Counted from the stretch's first letter, positions 36,239-46,092 are shown. The stretch: DNA of 64,000 nt from Desertivirga brevis (GCF_017355835.1 NZ_JAFEWF010000003.1:1-64000), one strand, 5' to 3'. Translations and numbers: made by a program. The notes: generated by a model from the letters alone, not told the origin.

Positions 36239-37315
36239 ATGCAAGCAATTTTTGGTGTTATTTTTCACTTCATAGGCGGGTTCGCCTCGGGGAGTTTCTA
36301 TATCCCATACAAAAAGGTAAAAGGATGGGCGTGGGAAAGTTATTGGATTGTGGGTGGAATTTTTTCATGGCTTATAGTGCCTCCATTAGCTGCTTATCTT
36401 ACAATTCCTAACTTCTTCGAAATTATTAAGGGAACAGATAGTGGTATTCTTGGTTTGACGTATTTGTTCGGAGTTCTTTGGGGAATAGGTGGTTTAACCT
36501 ACGGTTTAGGGGTTAGGTATTTAGGGGTTTCTTTAGGCAGTTCAATCATTTTGGGTTTATGTTCTGTTTTCGGAGCTCTTATTCCATCTATTTATTATGA
36601 TTTAAACCCAACTGAGGGGAAAGATACCTTTACTGACCTAATAAGTAATACGTGGGGCCAGGTTGTGCTTCTTGGAATTCTAGTTTGCGTTATCGGTATA
36701 ATAATAAGTGGTAAGGCTGGTGCGATGAAAGATAAAGACCTGCCAGCCTCAGAAAAAGGAGAGGGTAATGCGGAGTTTAAATTGGGATTAGGTTTGTTGG
36801 TTTCGATTATTTCAGGTGTGTTGAGTGCTTGTTTTAATTTCGGAATAGAGGCTGGACATTCAATGGCAGACCTTGCCAATCAACAGTGGAAAGCTGCTAA
36901 TCCAGGTCCAGATAACTTCCTTTATATGAACAACGTCACTTACGTTGTTATCCTTTGGGGAGGCTTAACTACTAATTTCATCTGGTGCATGTTCCTTAAC
37001 TCCCGAAATAAAACATTTGGAGACTATGGTAATAGTAAAACGCCTTTGCTAGCCAACTATGTATTTTCTGCACTAGCAGGAACAACATGGTTTTTACAGT
37101 TCTTTTTCTATGGAATGGGCGAGAGCCGTTTAGGTAACGGTCCAAGTTCATGGATCCTTCATATGGCTTTCATTATTTTGATTGCCAACACGTGGGGATT
37201 AGTACTGAAAGAATGGAAAGGGGTTTCTAAAAAAACGTATTCAACAATTATTACTGGAATCCTTGTGATCCTTCTTTCAATTCTGATAGTTGGATATGGG
37301 AATTCACTTAAATAA
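36239..37315 (+). CDS. rhaT: L-rhamnose/proton symporter
   Basis: A 358-residue inner-membrane transporter with about ten transmembrane helices, starting MQAIFGVIFHFIGGFASGSFYIPYKKVKGWAWE, which is the RhaT signature region. Downstream blocks such as LTYGLGVRYLGVSLGSSI are also typical. It imports L-rhamnose with a proton. It is the first gene of a seven-gene cluster in which every later gene acts on rhamnose or its products. The family is narrow, so the substrate call is fairly safe. Confidence 0.93.
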   Translation: MQAIFGVIFHFIGGFASGSFYIPYKKVKGWAWESYWIVGGIFSWLIVPPLAAYLTIPNFFEIIKGTDSGILGLTYLFGVLWGIGGLTYGLGVRYLGVSLGSSIILGLCSVFGALIPSIYYDLNPTEGKDTFTDLISNTWGQVVLLGILVCVIGIIISGKAGAMKDKDLPASEKGEGNAEFKLGLGLLVSIISGVLSACFNFGIEAGHSMADLANQQWKAANPGPDNFLYMNNVTYVVILWGGLTTNFIWCMFLNSRNKTFGDYGNSKTPLLANYVFSALAGTTWFLQFFFYGMGESRLGNGPSSWILHMAFIILIANTWGLVLKEWKGVSKKTYSTIITGILVILLSILIVGYGNSLK

Positions 37316-37384
37316 CGTACAGTACCAGGATTGGCGTGGGGTACGCCTGTCCATAAAATAAATTAATAAATTGTAATAATTAAC

Positions 37385-39505
37385 ATGTCTGTCCAAACAA
37401 CACGTTTTAAACACGTTAGCTACCTATGGGACGAAGCTAAAGCCGCAGAATTAGCAGGTGATGAAGTAGCTTTATTAATCTACCGCTCCAATTTACTGGG
37501 AGCAGATTTAAGGTTAACAAACTATGGTGGTGGAAACACTTCATGTAAGGCAATCGCCAAGGATCCTTTAAGTGGTGAAGAAACTGAAGTAATGTGGATT
37601 AAAGGTTCAGGTGGTGATATCGGTACCTTAACGAGAAGTGGTTTAGCTGCTTTGTATGTAGACCGTTTAAGAAGCCTGAAAAATGTTTACCGTGGTATCG
37701 AGCACGAAGATGAGATGGTAGAACTTTTCAATCATTGTATCTACGATCTTAGCTCTAAAGCTCCATCAATTGATACTCCATTACATGGATTCCTTCCATT
37801 CAAACATATCGACCACTTACACCCGGATGCAGCTATCGCAATTGCAGCTGCAAAAGATGGTAAAAAGATCACTGAAGAATTATTTGGTGGAACTATTGGT
37901 TGGGTAGAGTGGCAGAAGCCTGGTTTCGACCTAGGCCTTCAACTGCGTCAGTGTCTGGATGAAAACCCGGGTATTCGTGGTATCATGTTAGGTTCTCACG
38001 GTTTATTTACATGGGGTGATACAGCTTATGAAAGTTATATCAACACATTAGAGGTAATTGAAAAATGTGCGGAGTTTCTTGAGGAGAACTATGGTAAAAA
38101 GGGAGAGGTTTTTGGTGGCCAAAAAATCCAGTCGCTTCCACAAGACCAACGTAAGAAGCAAGCTGCTGCAATTGCTCCAATTTTAAGAGGGTTCTGCTCA
38201 AGCGAGCGTCATATGATCGGTCATTTTACTGATGATCCTCGCGTTCTTGAATTTATCAACTCTAACGATCTTGATAGGTTGGCTCCTCTTGGAACAAGTT
38301 GTCCAGATCACTTCTTGCGGACTAAGATCAGCCCTTTGGTGCTAGATCTGACACCTGATGCTGACCTTTCTGATGTAGCTTCTTTAAAAGAAAAATTAGC
38401 TCCTGCGTTTGAAGCTTACCGAGCTATGTACACAGAGTACTATAATACTTGCAAACATCCAAATAGTCCGGCTATCCGCGACGCAAACCCGGTAATTATC
38501 CTTTATCCTGGTGTTGGTATGTTCGCTTTCTCAAAAGATAAGCAAACTGCACGTGTTGCTGCTGAATTTTATACTAACGCAATTAATGTAATGAAAGGTG
38601 CAGAAGCAATTTCTGAATATACTTCATTACCTCGCCAGGAAGCATTTAATATAGAGTACTGGTTGTTAGAAGAAGCGAAGTTGCAACGTATGCCAAAGCC
38701 TAAAGCTCTTTCTGGTAAGATTGCTTTAATTACCGGTAGTGCGGGTGGTATAGGTAAAGCTATTGCGAAAAAATTTGTTGAAGAAGGTGCTGTTGTAGTC
38801 CTTAACGATATGAATGCCGAGCGTTTGCAAGGTGCTGGTGATGAATTCAAAGCTAAATACGGAAAAGATTCATACGCAACAGCTGTTCTTGACGTTACCA
38901 ATGGTGGTCAGATCCAGGAAGCAATGGAAGTAGCTGCTTTGGCATTTGGTGGTGTAGATATTGTTATCAACAATGCAGGTCTTTCTATTTCTAAAACCAT
39001 TCAGGATCATACAGAAAAAGATTGGGATTTACTATATGATGTATTGGTAAAAGGCCAGTTTTTCATAACCCAGGCTGCAGTTGAAGTAATGCGTAAGCAA
39101 GCTATTGGTGGTGATGTTATCAATATCGTTAGTAAAAATGCATTAGTAAGTGGTCCAAACAATGCTGGTTATGGTAGCGCTAAAGCAGCTCAGCTACACC
39201 TTAGCCGCTTAAATGCTGCTGAACTAGGTGGTGATAACATCCGCGTTAACGTTGTTAATCCTGATGCCGTTATTAGTGATTCTAATATCTGGGCTGGTGG
39301 ATGGGCTGAAGGCCGTGCTAAAGCCTACGGAATTACCGTAGCCGAATTGCCAGCTTACTATGCAAAACGCACATTGCTAAACCAGATTATCCTTCCAGAT
39401 GATATCGCAAACGCTTGTTTTGCTTTCGTTGGTGGATTATTGCACAAATCAACCGGAAACGTATTAAACGTTGATGGCGGTGTTGCAATGGCATTTGTTA
39501 GATAA
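37385..39505 (+). CDS. rhaEW: Bifunctional rhamnulose-1-phosphate aldolase / L-lactaldehyde dehydrogenase
   Basis: A 706-residue fusion. Residues 1 to about 430 are a class II aldolase/adducin-type domain (HGFLPFKHIDHLHPDA, GSHGLFTWG) that splits rhamnulose 1-phosphate into DHAP and L-lactaldehyde. Residues from about 440 are a short-chain dehydrogenase: GSAGGIGKAIA binds NAD, NNAG is present, and the catalytic Tyr-x-x-x-Lys is in GYGSAKAA. It would oxidise lactaldehyde to lactate. This RhaE-RhaW fusion is known from rhamnose regulons of several phyla. It follows rhaT after 69 bases. Confidence 0.92.
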   Translation: MSVQTTRFKHVSYLWDEAKAAELAGDEVALLIYRSNLLGADLRLTNYGGGNTSCKAIAKDPLSGEETEVMWIKGSGGDIGTLTRSGLAALYVDRLRSLKNVYRGIEHEDEMVELFNHCIYDLSSKAPSIDTPLHGFLPFKHIDHLHPDAAIAIAAAKDGKKITEELFGGTIGWVEWQKPGFDLGLQLRQCLDENPGIRGIMLGSHGLFTWGDTAYESYINTLEVIEKCAEFLEENYGKKGEVFGGQKIQSLPQDQRKKQAAAIAPILRGFCSSERHMIGHFTDDPRVLEFINSNDLDRLAPLGTSCPDHFLRTKISPLVLDLTPDADLSDVASLKEKLAPAFEAYRAMYTEYYNTCKHPNSPAIRDANPVIILYPGVGMFAFSKDKQTARVAAEFYTNAINVMKGAEAISEYTSLPRQEAFNIEYWLLEEAKLQRMPKPKALSGKIALITGSAGGIGKAIAKKFVEEGAVVVLNDMNAERLQGAGDEFKAKYGKDSYATAVLDVTNGGQIQEAMEVAALAFGGVDIVINNAGLSISKTIQDHTEKDWDLLYDVLVKGQFFITQAAVEVMRKQAIGGDVINIVSKNALVSGPNNAGYGSAKAAQLHLSRLNAAELGGDNIRVNVVNPDAVISDSNIWAGGWAEGRAKAYGITVAELPAYYAKRTLLNQIILPDDIANACFAFVGGLLHKSTGNVLNVDGGVAMAFVR

Positions 39506-39509
39506 TACT

Positions 39510-39622
39510 TAGTCAGAAAGACTGGAAGTCGGAAAAGTCCGAAGGATTGTGAGATCAATCATTTTGCATCTTATTTTTCTTTCGGACTTTCGGACCTCCG
39601 ACTTTCGGACTTCCGAATAAAC
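39510..39622. repeat. Palindromic GGACTTTCGG-type intergenic repeat
   Basis: The gap between the aldolase and isomerase genes holds a left arm (gaagtcggaaaagtccgaag near 39525-39544) and a right arm from 39578 to 39616. The right arm is built of repeated units of the form ttcggact, ttcggacc, tccgact. The arms can pair imperfectly into a large hairpin. It looks like a REP-type intergenic element inserted in the operon. Confidence 0.6.
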
Positions 39623-39637
39623 GACTATTAATAAACC

Positions 39638-40912
39638 ATGAAACTAGAAAAGTATCAGATTGAGGAGCATAACAACCAGTTAGCTCAACAGCATGAAAGA
39701 AAATTTCAGTTCACAGCTGAGGAAATTGCAGGCGCAGAACAGATCATTGAAAAACTAATTAAATTTCAAATTGCTATCCCTAGCTGGGCACTAGGAACAG
39801 GAGGAACGCGTTTTGGACGATTTTCTGGTGGTGGTGAACCTCGCGCTTTAGAGGAAAAAATCGAAGATATTGCTTTACTTCATCAATTAAATCAATCAAG
39901 CGGGGCTGTTTCACTTCATATACCATGGGACATCCCTTCAAATCCGGCGGCAATTAAGGCTTTGGCTGCTCAGAACGGAATTCGTTTTGATGCTGTAAAC
40001 TCAAATACTTTCCAGGATCAGCCAAATCAGCAGTACAGCTACAAATTTGGTTCTTTACACCATGTGGACAAGGCTGTTCGTAAGCAAGCAGTAGAGCATA
40101 ATATAGAGGTAATTAAACATGGTGTGGAGTTGGGATCAGATGCCTTAACAGTTTGGTTAGCTGATGGATCTTGTTTCCCTGGCCAGTTGAACTTCCGCAA
40201 AGCCTTTAATAATACGCTGGAAAGTTTACAGGAGATCTACTCTGCCCTTCCAGAAAACTGGAAAGTGTTGGTTGAGTACAAACCATTTGAACCTAATTTT
40301 TATTCAACTACCATTGGTGATTGGGGACAGTCATTATTGTTGGCTAACAAGTTAGGTCCAAAGGCTAAAACTCTTGTAGATTTAGGTCACCATTTACCCA
40401 ATGCCAATATTGAGCAAATCGTAGCTCTTTTGTTAAACGAAGGCAAGTTGGGTGGTTTCCACTTTAACGATTCCAAGTATGCGGATGATGACGTAACTGT
40501 TGGCAGTATAAAGCCATACCAGTTATTCTTGATCTTTAACGAACTTGTGGATGGACTAGATGCTGCGGGTCTTGATCATGCTACCGGTTTAGGTTGGATG
40601 ATTGATGCTTCCCATAATGTAAAGGATCCTCTTGAAGACCTCTTACAGTCGGTTGAGGCTATTATGATTGCATATGCACAAGCACTTTCAGTAGACCGGA
40701 ATGCTTTAGAAGCAGCTCGTGATGCTAATGACGTTGTAACTGCACAAGATATCCTTCAGAATGCATTTCGCACAGATGTTCGTGCATTAGTAGCTGAAGC
40801 AAGACGTCGTTCTGGTGCTGCTATCGCTCCTGTTCAGTTATTCCGCGATTTGAAAATACGCGAACAGTTAATTGGAGAAAGAGGTCTTAAAACAGTAGCA
40901 ACTGGTTTATAA
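39638..40912 (+). CDS. rhaI: L-rhamnose isomerase, RhaI type
   Basis: A 424-residue TIM-barrel sugar isomerase converting L-rhamnose to L-rhamnulose. It contains metal-binding blocks: VEYKPFEPNFYSTTIGDWG with the glutamate, LVDLGHHLPNANIEQ with Asp and His, and GGFHFNDSKYADDDVTVG with the Asp/His pair. Sequence and length fit the RhaI group (Pseudomonas stutzeri-like), not E. coli RhaA. A terminator-like hairpin at 40922-40962 separates it from the kinase gene. Confidence 0.9.
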   Translation: MKLEKYQIEEHNNQLAQQHERKFQFTAEEIAGAEQIIEKLIKFQIAIPSWALGTGGTRFGRFSGGGEPRALEEKIEDIALLHQLNQSSGAVSLHIPWDIPSNPAAIKALAAQNGIRFDAVNSNTFQDQPNQQYSYKFGSLHHVDKAVRKQAVEHNIEVIKHGVELGSDALTVWLADGSCFPGQLNFRKAFNNTLESLQEIYSALPENWKVLVEYKPFEPNFYSTTIGDWGQSLLLANKLGPKAKTLVDLGHHLPNANIEQIVALLLNEGKLGGFHFNDSKYADDDVTVGSIKPYQLFLIFNELVDGLDAAGLDHATGLGWMIDASHNVKDPLEDLLQSVEAIMIAYAQALSVDRNALEAARDANDVVTAQDILQNAFRTDVRALVAEARRRSGAAIAPVQLFRDLKIREQLIGERGLKTVATGL

Positions 40913-40921
40913 CAATTCAAG

Positions 40922-40962
40922 TTTGAGACTCTAGGGACTACCTAAGGTCTCAAATCTTTTTT
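40922..40962 (+). terminator. Terminator-like hairpin inside the rhamnose operon
   Basis: tttgagac and gtctcaaa enclose a smaller tagg/ccta stem, and a T-rich tract follows. It may lower expression of the downstream kinase and lut genes relative to rhaI. Confidence 0.6.
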
Positions 40963-41033
40963 ATTTATAAAATTACTTGCGGGATGAATTGAGCAGCATG
41001 CAAATTCAGATCCCGCATTTCATATCTTAAAAT

Positions 41034-42422
41034 ATGGGGAAGATACCTGTAATTGCAGTATTTGATATTGGAAAGACTAATAAAAAGCTTTTTTTCTTCG
41101 ATGAAACGTACAAGATCGTACTTGAAAGAACAGCCAGGTTCGACGAAACGACAGATGAGGATGGAGATCCCTGTGAAAATCTTGATTTCTTAACGTCATG
41201 GGTAAAGGAAGTGCTAGGAGAGGTAATTAAGCTTGAAAAGTTTGATATAAAAGGAATAAATTTTTCGGCTTATGGGGCAAGTTTTGTTCATATAGATGAT
41301 GAAGGGAACCCACTAACTCCTCTTTATAATTACCTCAAGCCTTTTCCGGACAATTTGAAAGAGAATTTCTACAAAGAATATGGGGGCGAGCTTCAGGTAT
41401 CTACAGAAACAGCATCACCTGTTTTAGGTAATCTAAACTCAGGAATGCAGTTATTCAGACTGAAGCATCAAAAACCAGAGCTTTTTTCCAAAATCAAATA
41501 TTCATTACACCTTCCACAGTATTTAAGTTTCCTGATTACAGGAAAAGCATATTCTGATATTACAAGTATAGGTTGTCATACTAATTTGTGGAACTTTACA
41601 GCAAATCATTACCACGAGTGGGTAAAGAAGGAAGGTATAGCAGAGAAATTAGCTCCTCTTTACCCTTCTGATTCTGCCGTAGAGGTTAGCGTAGAAGAGC
41701 TGAAACGGTTCGTAGGTATTGGCCTTCACGACAGTTCAGCAGCTTTAATTCCATTTTTTACCAGCTTCCAGGAACCTTTCACTTTATTGTCTACTGGGAC
41801 ATGGTGTGTAACTTTAAATCCATTCAATTCATCTCCTTTAACTCAAGAGGAGTTGAAATCCGACTGCCTTTGCTACATTAGCTACAAAGGTAAGCCGGTT
41901 AAAGCTTCGAGAGTTTTTGCAGGAAACGAGCATGAACAACAGTCCAAAAGAATTGCTGCTCATTTCAACAAGCCAGAAGACTTCTACAAGAAGATTAAAT
42001 ATAATTCTACTACAATTAGCAGGCTTCAAGAAAAAAATGATTCAGCTAAGTTAGTATTAGATTCAGCGAAATTAGCCACCTCCGCCTTTGCAAATCGTGA
42101 TTTGAGTTCTTTTGTTAATATAGAAGATGCTTATCATCAATTGGTTATAGACCTTGTTGCCCTTCAAACCGAGTCGACCCGTATGGTTTTGAATGATGAG
42201 GTAAAACGTATTTTTGTGGATGGAGGATTCAGCAAGAATGAAATTTTTATGCAGTTATTAGCTGCTGCGTTTCCAGATAAAGAAGTATTTGCGGCATCTG
42301 TCGCACAGGCGACATCTCTCGGTGCTGCTTTATCTATACACAAACACTGGAATTCGAGATCGCTTCCTTCTAACATAATTGAATTAAAGTTTTTTTCAGC
42401 TTCACAGGAGTTAATAATATGA
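41034..42422 (+). CDS. rhaB: Rhamnulokinase, FGGY family
   Basis: A 462-residue sugar kinase of the FGGY family. The N-terminal phosphate-binding block is AVFDIGKTNKKLFFFD, and the second domain has STGTWCVTLNPF and FVDGGFSKNEIFMQLLAAAF. Its place after the rhamnose isomerase gene supports phosphorylation of L-rhamnulose at O1, though FGGY kinases are hard to assign by sequence alone. The last base triplets overlap lutA by ATGA, which suggests translational coupling. Confidence 0.87.
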   Translation: MGKIPVIAVFDIGKTNKKLFFFDETYKIVLERTARFDETTDEDGDPCENLDFLTSWVKEVLGEVIKLEKFDIKGINFSAYGASFVHIDDEGNPLTPLYNYLKPFPDNLKENFYKEYGGELQVSTETASPVLGNLNSGMQLFRLKHQKPELFSKIKYSLHLPQYLSFLITGKAYSDITSIGCHTNLWNFTANHYHEWVKKEGIAEKLAPLYPSDSAVEVSVEELKRFVGIGLHDSSAALIPFFTSFQEPFTLLSTGTWCVTLNPFNSSPLTQEELKSDCLCYISYKGKPVKASRVFAGNEHEQQSKRIAAHFNKPEDFYKKIKYNSTTISRLQEKNDSAKLVLDSAKLATSAFANRDLSSFVNIEDAYHQLVIDLVALQTESTRMVLNDEVKRIFVDGGFSKNEIFMQLLAAAFPDKEVFAASVAQATSLGAALSIHKHWNSRSLPSNIIELKFFSASQELII

Positions 42423-43153
42423 TAGTTGGGTTATTTGTTCCCTGTTACGTTGATCAATTCTACCCTAATGCAGGGATAGCAACATTACAGCTACTTGAGA
42501 AATTTGGCGTTGAGGTTGAGTATCCCTCAAAGCAGACCTGCTGCGGGCAGCCCATGGCAAATTCTGGGTTTGAGCATTTAACTGGAGAATGTGATGAGCT
42601 ATTTACAGAAAGCTTTGCTAAGTACGATTATGTCGTAGCTCCTTCCGGGAGCTGTGTTCTCCATTTGAAAGAGCACCTGCATTCCAAGAAAAATCCTGAG
42701 GCGGCTGAAAGGCTTCGGGGAAAGGTGTTTGAGCTCGTCGAGTTTCTAACCGACGTTCTTAAAGTAAAAGATCTTAAAGCAAGGTTCCCTCATAAAGTTG
42801 GTGTCCACCAAAGTTGCCATGGATTAAGAGGCTTAAAATTGTCTCAGATGACAGAACTGGTGGAGCCTGGATTTTCCAAGCCCGAGTACCTACTTAATTT
42901 CGTGGAAGGTTTAGAGCTTATAGATCTTACCCGAAAAGACGAATGCTGCGGTTTTGGCGGAACTTTTTGTGTGGCTGAAGAAGCCGTATCGTCTAAAATG
43001 GGTAAAGATCGCGTAGCCGATCACATCCAAAATGGCGCAGAATATATTACCGGCGCAGATCTATCCTGTCTTATGCACATGGAGGGGATTTTGAGACGGC
43101 AAAAGAGCAATGTGAAGGTCATTCATATTGCTGAGATACTAAACGCAGAATAG
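42419..43153 (+). CDS. lutA: L-lactate oxidation subunit LutA (LldE)
   Basis: A 244-residue protein with two copies of the cysteine-rich CCG domain: KQTCCGQPMANSG and HQSCHG in the first half, and RKDECCGFGGTFC in the second. These bind iron-sulfur or heme-disulphide-type centres in related enzymes. Together with LutB and LutC it oxidises L-lactate to pyruvate. It overlaps the stop of the kinase gene, so lactate oxidation is directly tied to rhamnose use here. Confidence 0.92.
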   Translation: MIVGLFVPCYVDQFYPNAGIATLQLLEKFGVEVEYPSKQTCCGQPMANSGFEHLTGECDELFTESFAKYDYVVAPSGSCVLHLKEHLHSKKNPEAAERLRGKVFELVEFLTDVLKVKDLKARFPHKVGVHQSCHGLRGLKLSQMTELVEPGFSKPEYLLNFVEGLELIDLTRKDECCGFGGTFCVAEEAVSSKMGKDRVADHIQNGAEYITGADLSCLMHMEGILRRQKSNVKVIHIAEILNAE

Positions 43154-43238
43154 TTCAGTATTCATCTACAAGAAACAGTTATTAGAGGGTCAGATAAGCA
43201 AACACTATATTGCCGTTCTGACTAATGTTGTTAAGCTT

Positions 43239-44618
43239 ATGAATGTGGAAACGAAAGACCATTCTGGTCTAGCAGATATATTTAATCAAAACGAACTGCG
43301 GGTTAACTGGCATGATGAAACATTATGGTTTATCAGGTCGAAAAGGGATAAAGCCGCTCATGGACTTCCGGAATGGGAACTACTGCGGGAAACCGCCTCT
43401 CAGATAAAACATAACGTTCTATCGAATCTGGATGTTTATTTAGAGCAGTTTGAGTCAAATGCTAAAGCAAATGGAATTACAGTTCATTGGGCTGCAAATG
43501 CAAAGGAACATAATGAGATAGTTCATTCTATTCTGAAGAAGCACAATATTAACAGGATGATGAAAAGTAAGTCCATGTTAACAGAAGAGTGCCACCTAAA
43601 TGACTATTTAAAGAAGAACGGCGTTGAAGTTATTGATACAGATCTTGGTGAGCGTATTGTTCAATTAGCTGATGAACCTCCAAGTCACATTGTATTGCCG
43701 TGTATTCATAAGAAAAAAGAAGAGATCGGCGATCTGTTCCATATCCATCTTGGCACGGCAGCAGGTGAGGCCGATCCCCAGGTATTGACCGAAGCAGCGC
43801 GTCAGCATCTTCGTGAAACCTTTGTAACTAGAAGGCTTTCATTAACGGGAGTAAATTTTGCCGTGGCAGAAACAGGTGAGTTCGTTGTTTGTACAAATGA
43901 AGGTAACGCGGATATGGCGTCTCATCTTGCAGACGTCCACATTGCTTGCATGGGGATTGAAAAACTGATTCCTCAACGTAAGCATCTAAGCGTGTTTTTA
44001 CGATTACTAACCCGTAGTGCTACAGGTCAACCTATCACCACTTATTCAAGTCATTTTAAGAAGCCTCGTCCTGGTCAGGAAATGCATATTGTCCTGGTGG
44101 ACAATGGAAGAACAGTACAGCTGGGTAGAGAAGATTTTAGGAATTCGTTAAAGTGTATTCGTTGTGGAGCCTGTATGAATACTTGTCCGGTTTACAGGAG
44201 AAGTGGAGGACACAGTTATCATAACGCTATTGCTGGTCCTATCGGGTCTATTCTTGCTCCAAACCTGGATATGAAAGAGTACGCCGACCTTCCTTTCGCT
44301 TCTACTCTTTGCGGTTCATGTTCCAATGTTTGTCCGGTAAAAATTGATATTCACGATCAGCTATATAAATGGAGGCAAGTTTTGGTAAAGGAGGGACACG
44401 TTAGTCCTGTTAAGGCAATGGGTATGCGGGCTATGGCGCTTACTTTCTCAATGCCAAAGTTTTTCTCATTTGCAGGAAAAGCCGGAAGAACGGTAATGAA
44501 GTATTTTCCTTCTGTTGTCAATAACAAACTTAATCCCTGGTATAAAGAGCGCGAAATGCCGGCACCACCTAAGCAATCCTTCCGGGAATGGTACGCTAAG
44601 GAAAGAGGAGTTAAATAG
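43239..44618 (+). CDS. lutB: L-lactate oxidation iron-sulfur subunit LutB (LldF)
   Basis: A 459-residue protein with an N-terminal LUD domain and a C-terminal 4Fe-4S ferredoxin-like domain. The two clusters are bound by CIRCGACMNTCPVY (about residues 306-319) and CGSCSNVCPVKID (about 352-364). The C-terminal tail is the LutB-specific extension. It passes electrons from lactate to the respiratory chain. It lies 85 bases after lutA in the same direction. Confidence 0.94.
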   Translation: MNVETKDHSGLADIFNQNELRVNWHDETLWFIRSKRDKAAHGLPEWELLRETASQIKHNVLSNLDVYLEQFESNAKANGITVHWAANAKEHNEIVHSILKKHNINRMMKSKSMLTEECHLNDYLKKNGVEVIDTDLGERIVQLADEPPSHIVLPCIHKKKEEIGDLFHIHLGTAAGEADPQVLTEAARQHLRETFVTRRLSLTGVNFAVAETGEFVVCTNEGNADMASHLADVHIACMGIEKLIPQRKHLSVFLRLLTRSATGQPITTYSSHFKKPRPGQEMHIVLVDNGRTVQLGREDFRNSLKCIRCGACMNTCPVYRRSGGHSYHNAIAGPIGSILAPNLDMKEYADLPFASTLCGSCSNVCPVKIDIHDQLYKWRQVLVKEGHVSPVKAMGMRAMALTFSMPKFFSFAGKAGRTVMKYFPSVVNNKLNPWYKEREMPAPPKQSFREWYAKERGVK

Positions 44619-44785
44619 ACAAGGAAGTTACAAAGTTTAAGGTAGATTTGAATTACGGTTATACAAGATAGAATATGCATTTGTATAATGGTGTAGATCC
44701 AAGTACATTGGTAATCTAAGTTATATCGTTGTATCGAAAGCTATATCGATGTAATCAAAACTCAATCAGTGTAATCATATTATTT

Positions 44786-45367
44786 ATGAGTAGTCGCGAA
44801 AAGATTTTAACAGCAATACGAGCCAACAAGCCAGGTCAAAGGGAATTACCCGAAGTCAATATCCCTGTCTCTTATGAAGGACTAGTAGAGAAGTTTACAC
44901 AAATAGCTACCGCCATCGGAGCTCAGGTTTTTGCTGTAGACCGCATCACAGATATAAAAGCTAAGCTGGCAGAAATATTCAGTCCATCAAAAAGATGGGT
45001 GTCTTCAATGGTAGAGTTTGGTGATGTAGCAGAAACATCAATTGCTGAAGTAGATCCTCACACTCTCGAAGACGTGGAACTGTCTATTATCGAAGCTGTT
45101 CTAGGCGTAGCCGAAAATGGTGCGTCGTGGATTCCAGAGCAAAATTTGCCTCAACGAATCGTACCATTCATTTGCCAGCATCTTGCTATTATCGTTCCAG
45201 CTAATAAGATTGTTCCTACGCTTCATCAGGCGTATGAAATCACTGCTGGTTCTGAGTATGGCTACGGGGCGTTCATAGCGGGACCTTCCAAAACAGCAGA
45301 TATCGAACAATCATTGGTACTGGGTGCACATGGCCCACGCAGTCTAACTATTTTTATTCTTTCTTAA
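44786..45367 (+). CDS. lutC: Lactate utilization protein LutC (LldG)
   Basis: A 193-residue LUD-domain protein starting MSSREKILTAIRANKPGQ, typical of LutC. The conserved block AENGASWIPEQN and the closing GPSKTADIEQSLVLGAHGPRSLTIFIL are present. I chose ATG 44786, since the longer frame upstream from 44729 has no LutC-like residues. It is the third component of the LutABC lactate oxidation system and the last gene of the rhamnose cluster, 167 bases after lutB. Confidence 0.92.
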   Translation: MSSREKILTAIRANKPGQRELPEVNIPVSYEGLVEKFTQIATAIGAQVFAVDRITDIKAKLAEIFSPSKRWVSSMVEFGDVAETSIAEVDPHTLEDVELSIIEAVLGVAENGASWIPEQNLPQRIVPFICQHLAIIVPANKIVPTLHQAYEITAGSEYGYGAFIAGPSKTADIEQSLVLGAHGPRSLTIFILS

Positions 45368-45498
45368 GCATAAAACATGATAGAACGGGTTGCAGATATG
45401 TAACTTTAGTATTAAGTTTACTTTATAACCAATTTGTTACGCTAACCAATTAGAAAGAGGACTTTCTAGTGCTACTGTAACCTAAGTATAAGGTGCTG

Positions 45499-46092
45499 AT
45501 GACAAAGACTAAAAACTTATCTGACGAAGTTCTTATAGGATTACTTAAAGATGGAGATGTAGCCGCTTTTGAAGAAGTATATAATCGCTACTGGGAAAAG
45601 CTCTATAATGCAGCAGCAAAGCGGGTAAGCGCAACAGAAAGTGCAGAAGAGATTGTCCAAGACTTTTTTACCAGTTTATGGTGTAACAGAGCAAAAGTCA
45701 AAATACACAGCTGTTTTAATAATTACGCCTTCAGTTCCATAAGGTATTTAGTTTATAATCACTACCAAAAGGAATCTTTACGAAAAGCTTATCAGGAGAG
45801 CCGTCTTAAGTCGTCTGTCATGGAGGATAACTCAACGGAAGAATTTATAGCTTTAAAAGAACTTAGTTATGTGCTTGAGGAAGGAGTAGAGAAGCTTCCC
45901 TCAAAATGCAAAACTGTTTACGAGCTTAGCCGTAAGGAGTATAAGAACAATAAAGAAATTGCCGCTCTTTTAGGAATATCTGAAAAGACGGTAGAGAACC
46001 ATCTAACTAAAGCCCTTAGAAATATTAGGTTGAGCCTCAGAGACGCCCTGTCTCTTACAGCCCTGATTTTTAATTTCATATTCCGAAACTAG
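45499..46092 (+). CDS. ECF sigma factor (FecI-like, Bacteroidota type)
   Basis: A 197-residue sigma-70 family protein. Region 2 starts at AFEEVYNRYWEKLYNAAAKRV and contains ESAEEIVQDFFTSLW. Region 4 is LPSKCKTVYELSRKEYKNNKEIAALLGISEKTVENHLTKALRNIR. It is followed by a FecR anti-sigma gene and an STN-containing SusC gene, the standard set for signal transfer from the outer membrane to transcription. I chose ATG 45499 over the in-frame GTG two codons upstream. Confidence 0.93.
   Translation: MTKTKNLSDEVLIGLLKDGDVAAFEEVYNRYWEKLYNAAAKRVSATESAEEIVQDFFTSLWCNRAKVKIHSCFNNYAFSSIRYLVYNHYQKESLRKAYQESRLKSSVMEDNSTEEFIALKELSYVLEEGVEKLPSKCKTVYELSRKEYKNNKEIAALLGISEKTVENHLTKALRNIRLSLRDALSLTALIFNFIFRN

Noticed and set aside
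39510..39622. CRISPR-like short repeats
   Set aside because: The eight-base units are contiguous and palindromic with no spacers, and they fit an intergenic REP-type element better.
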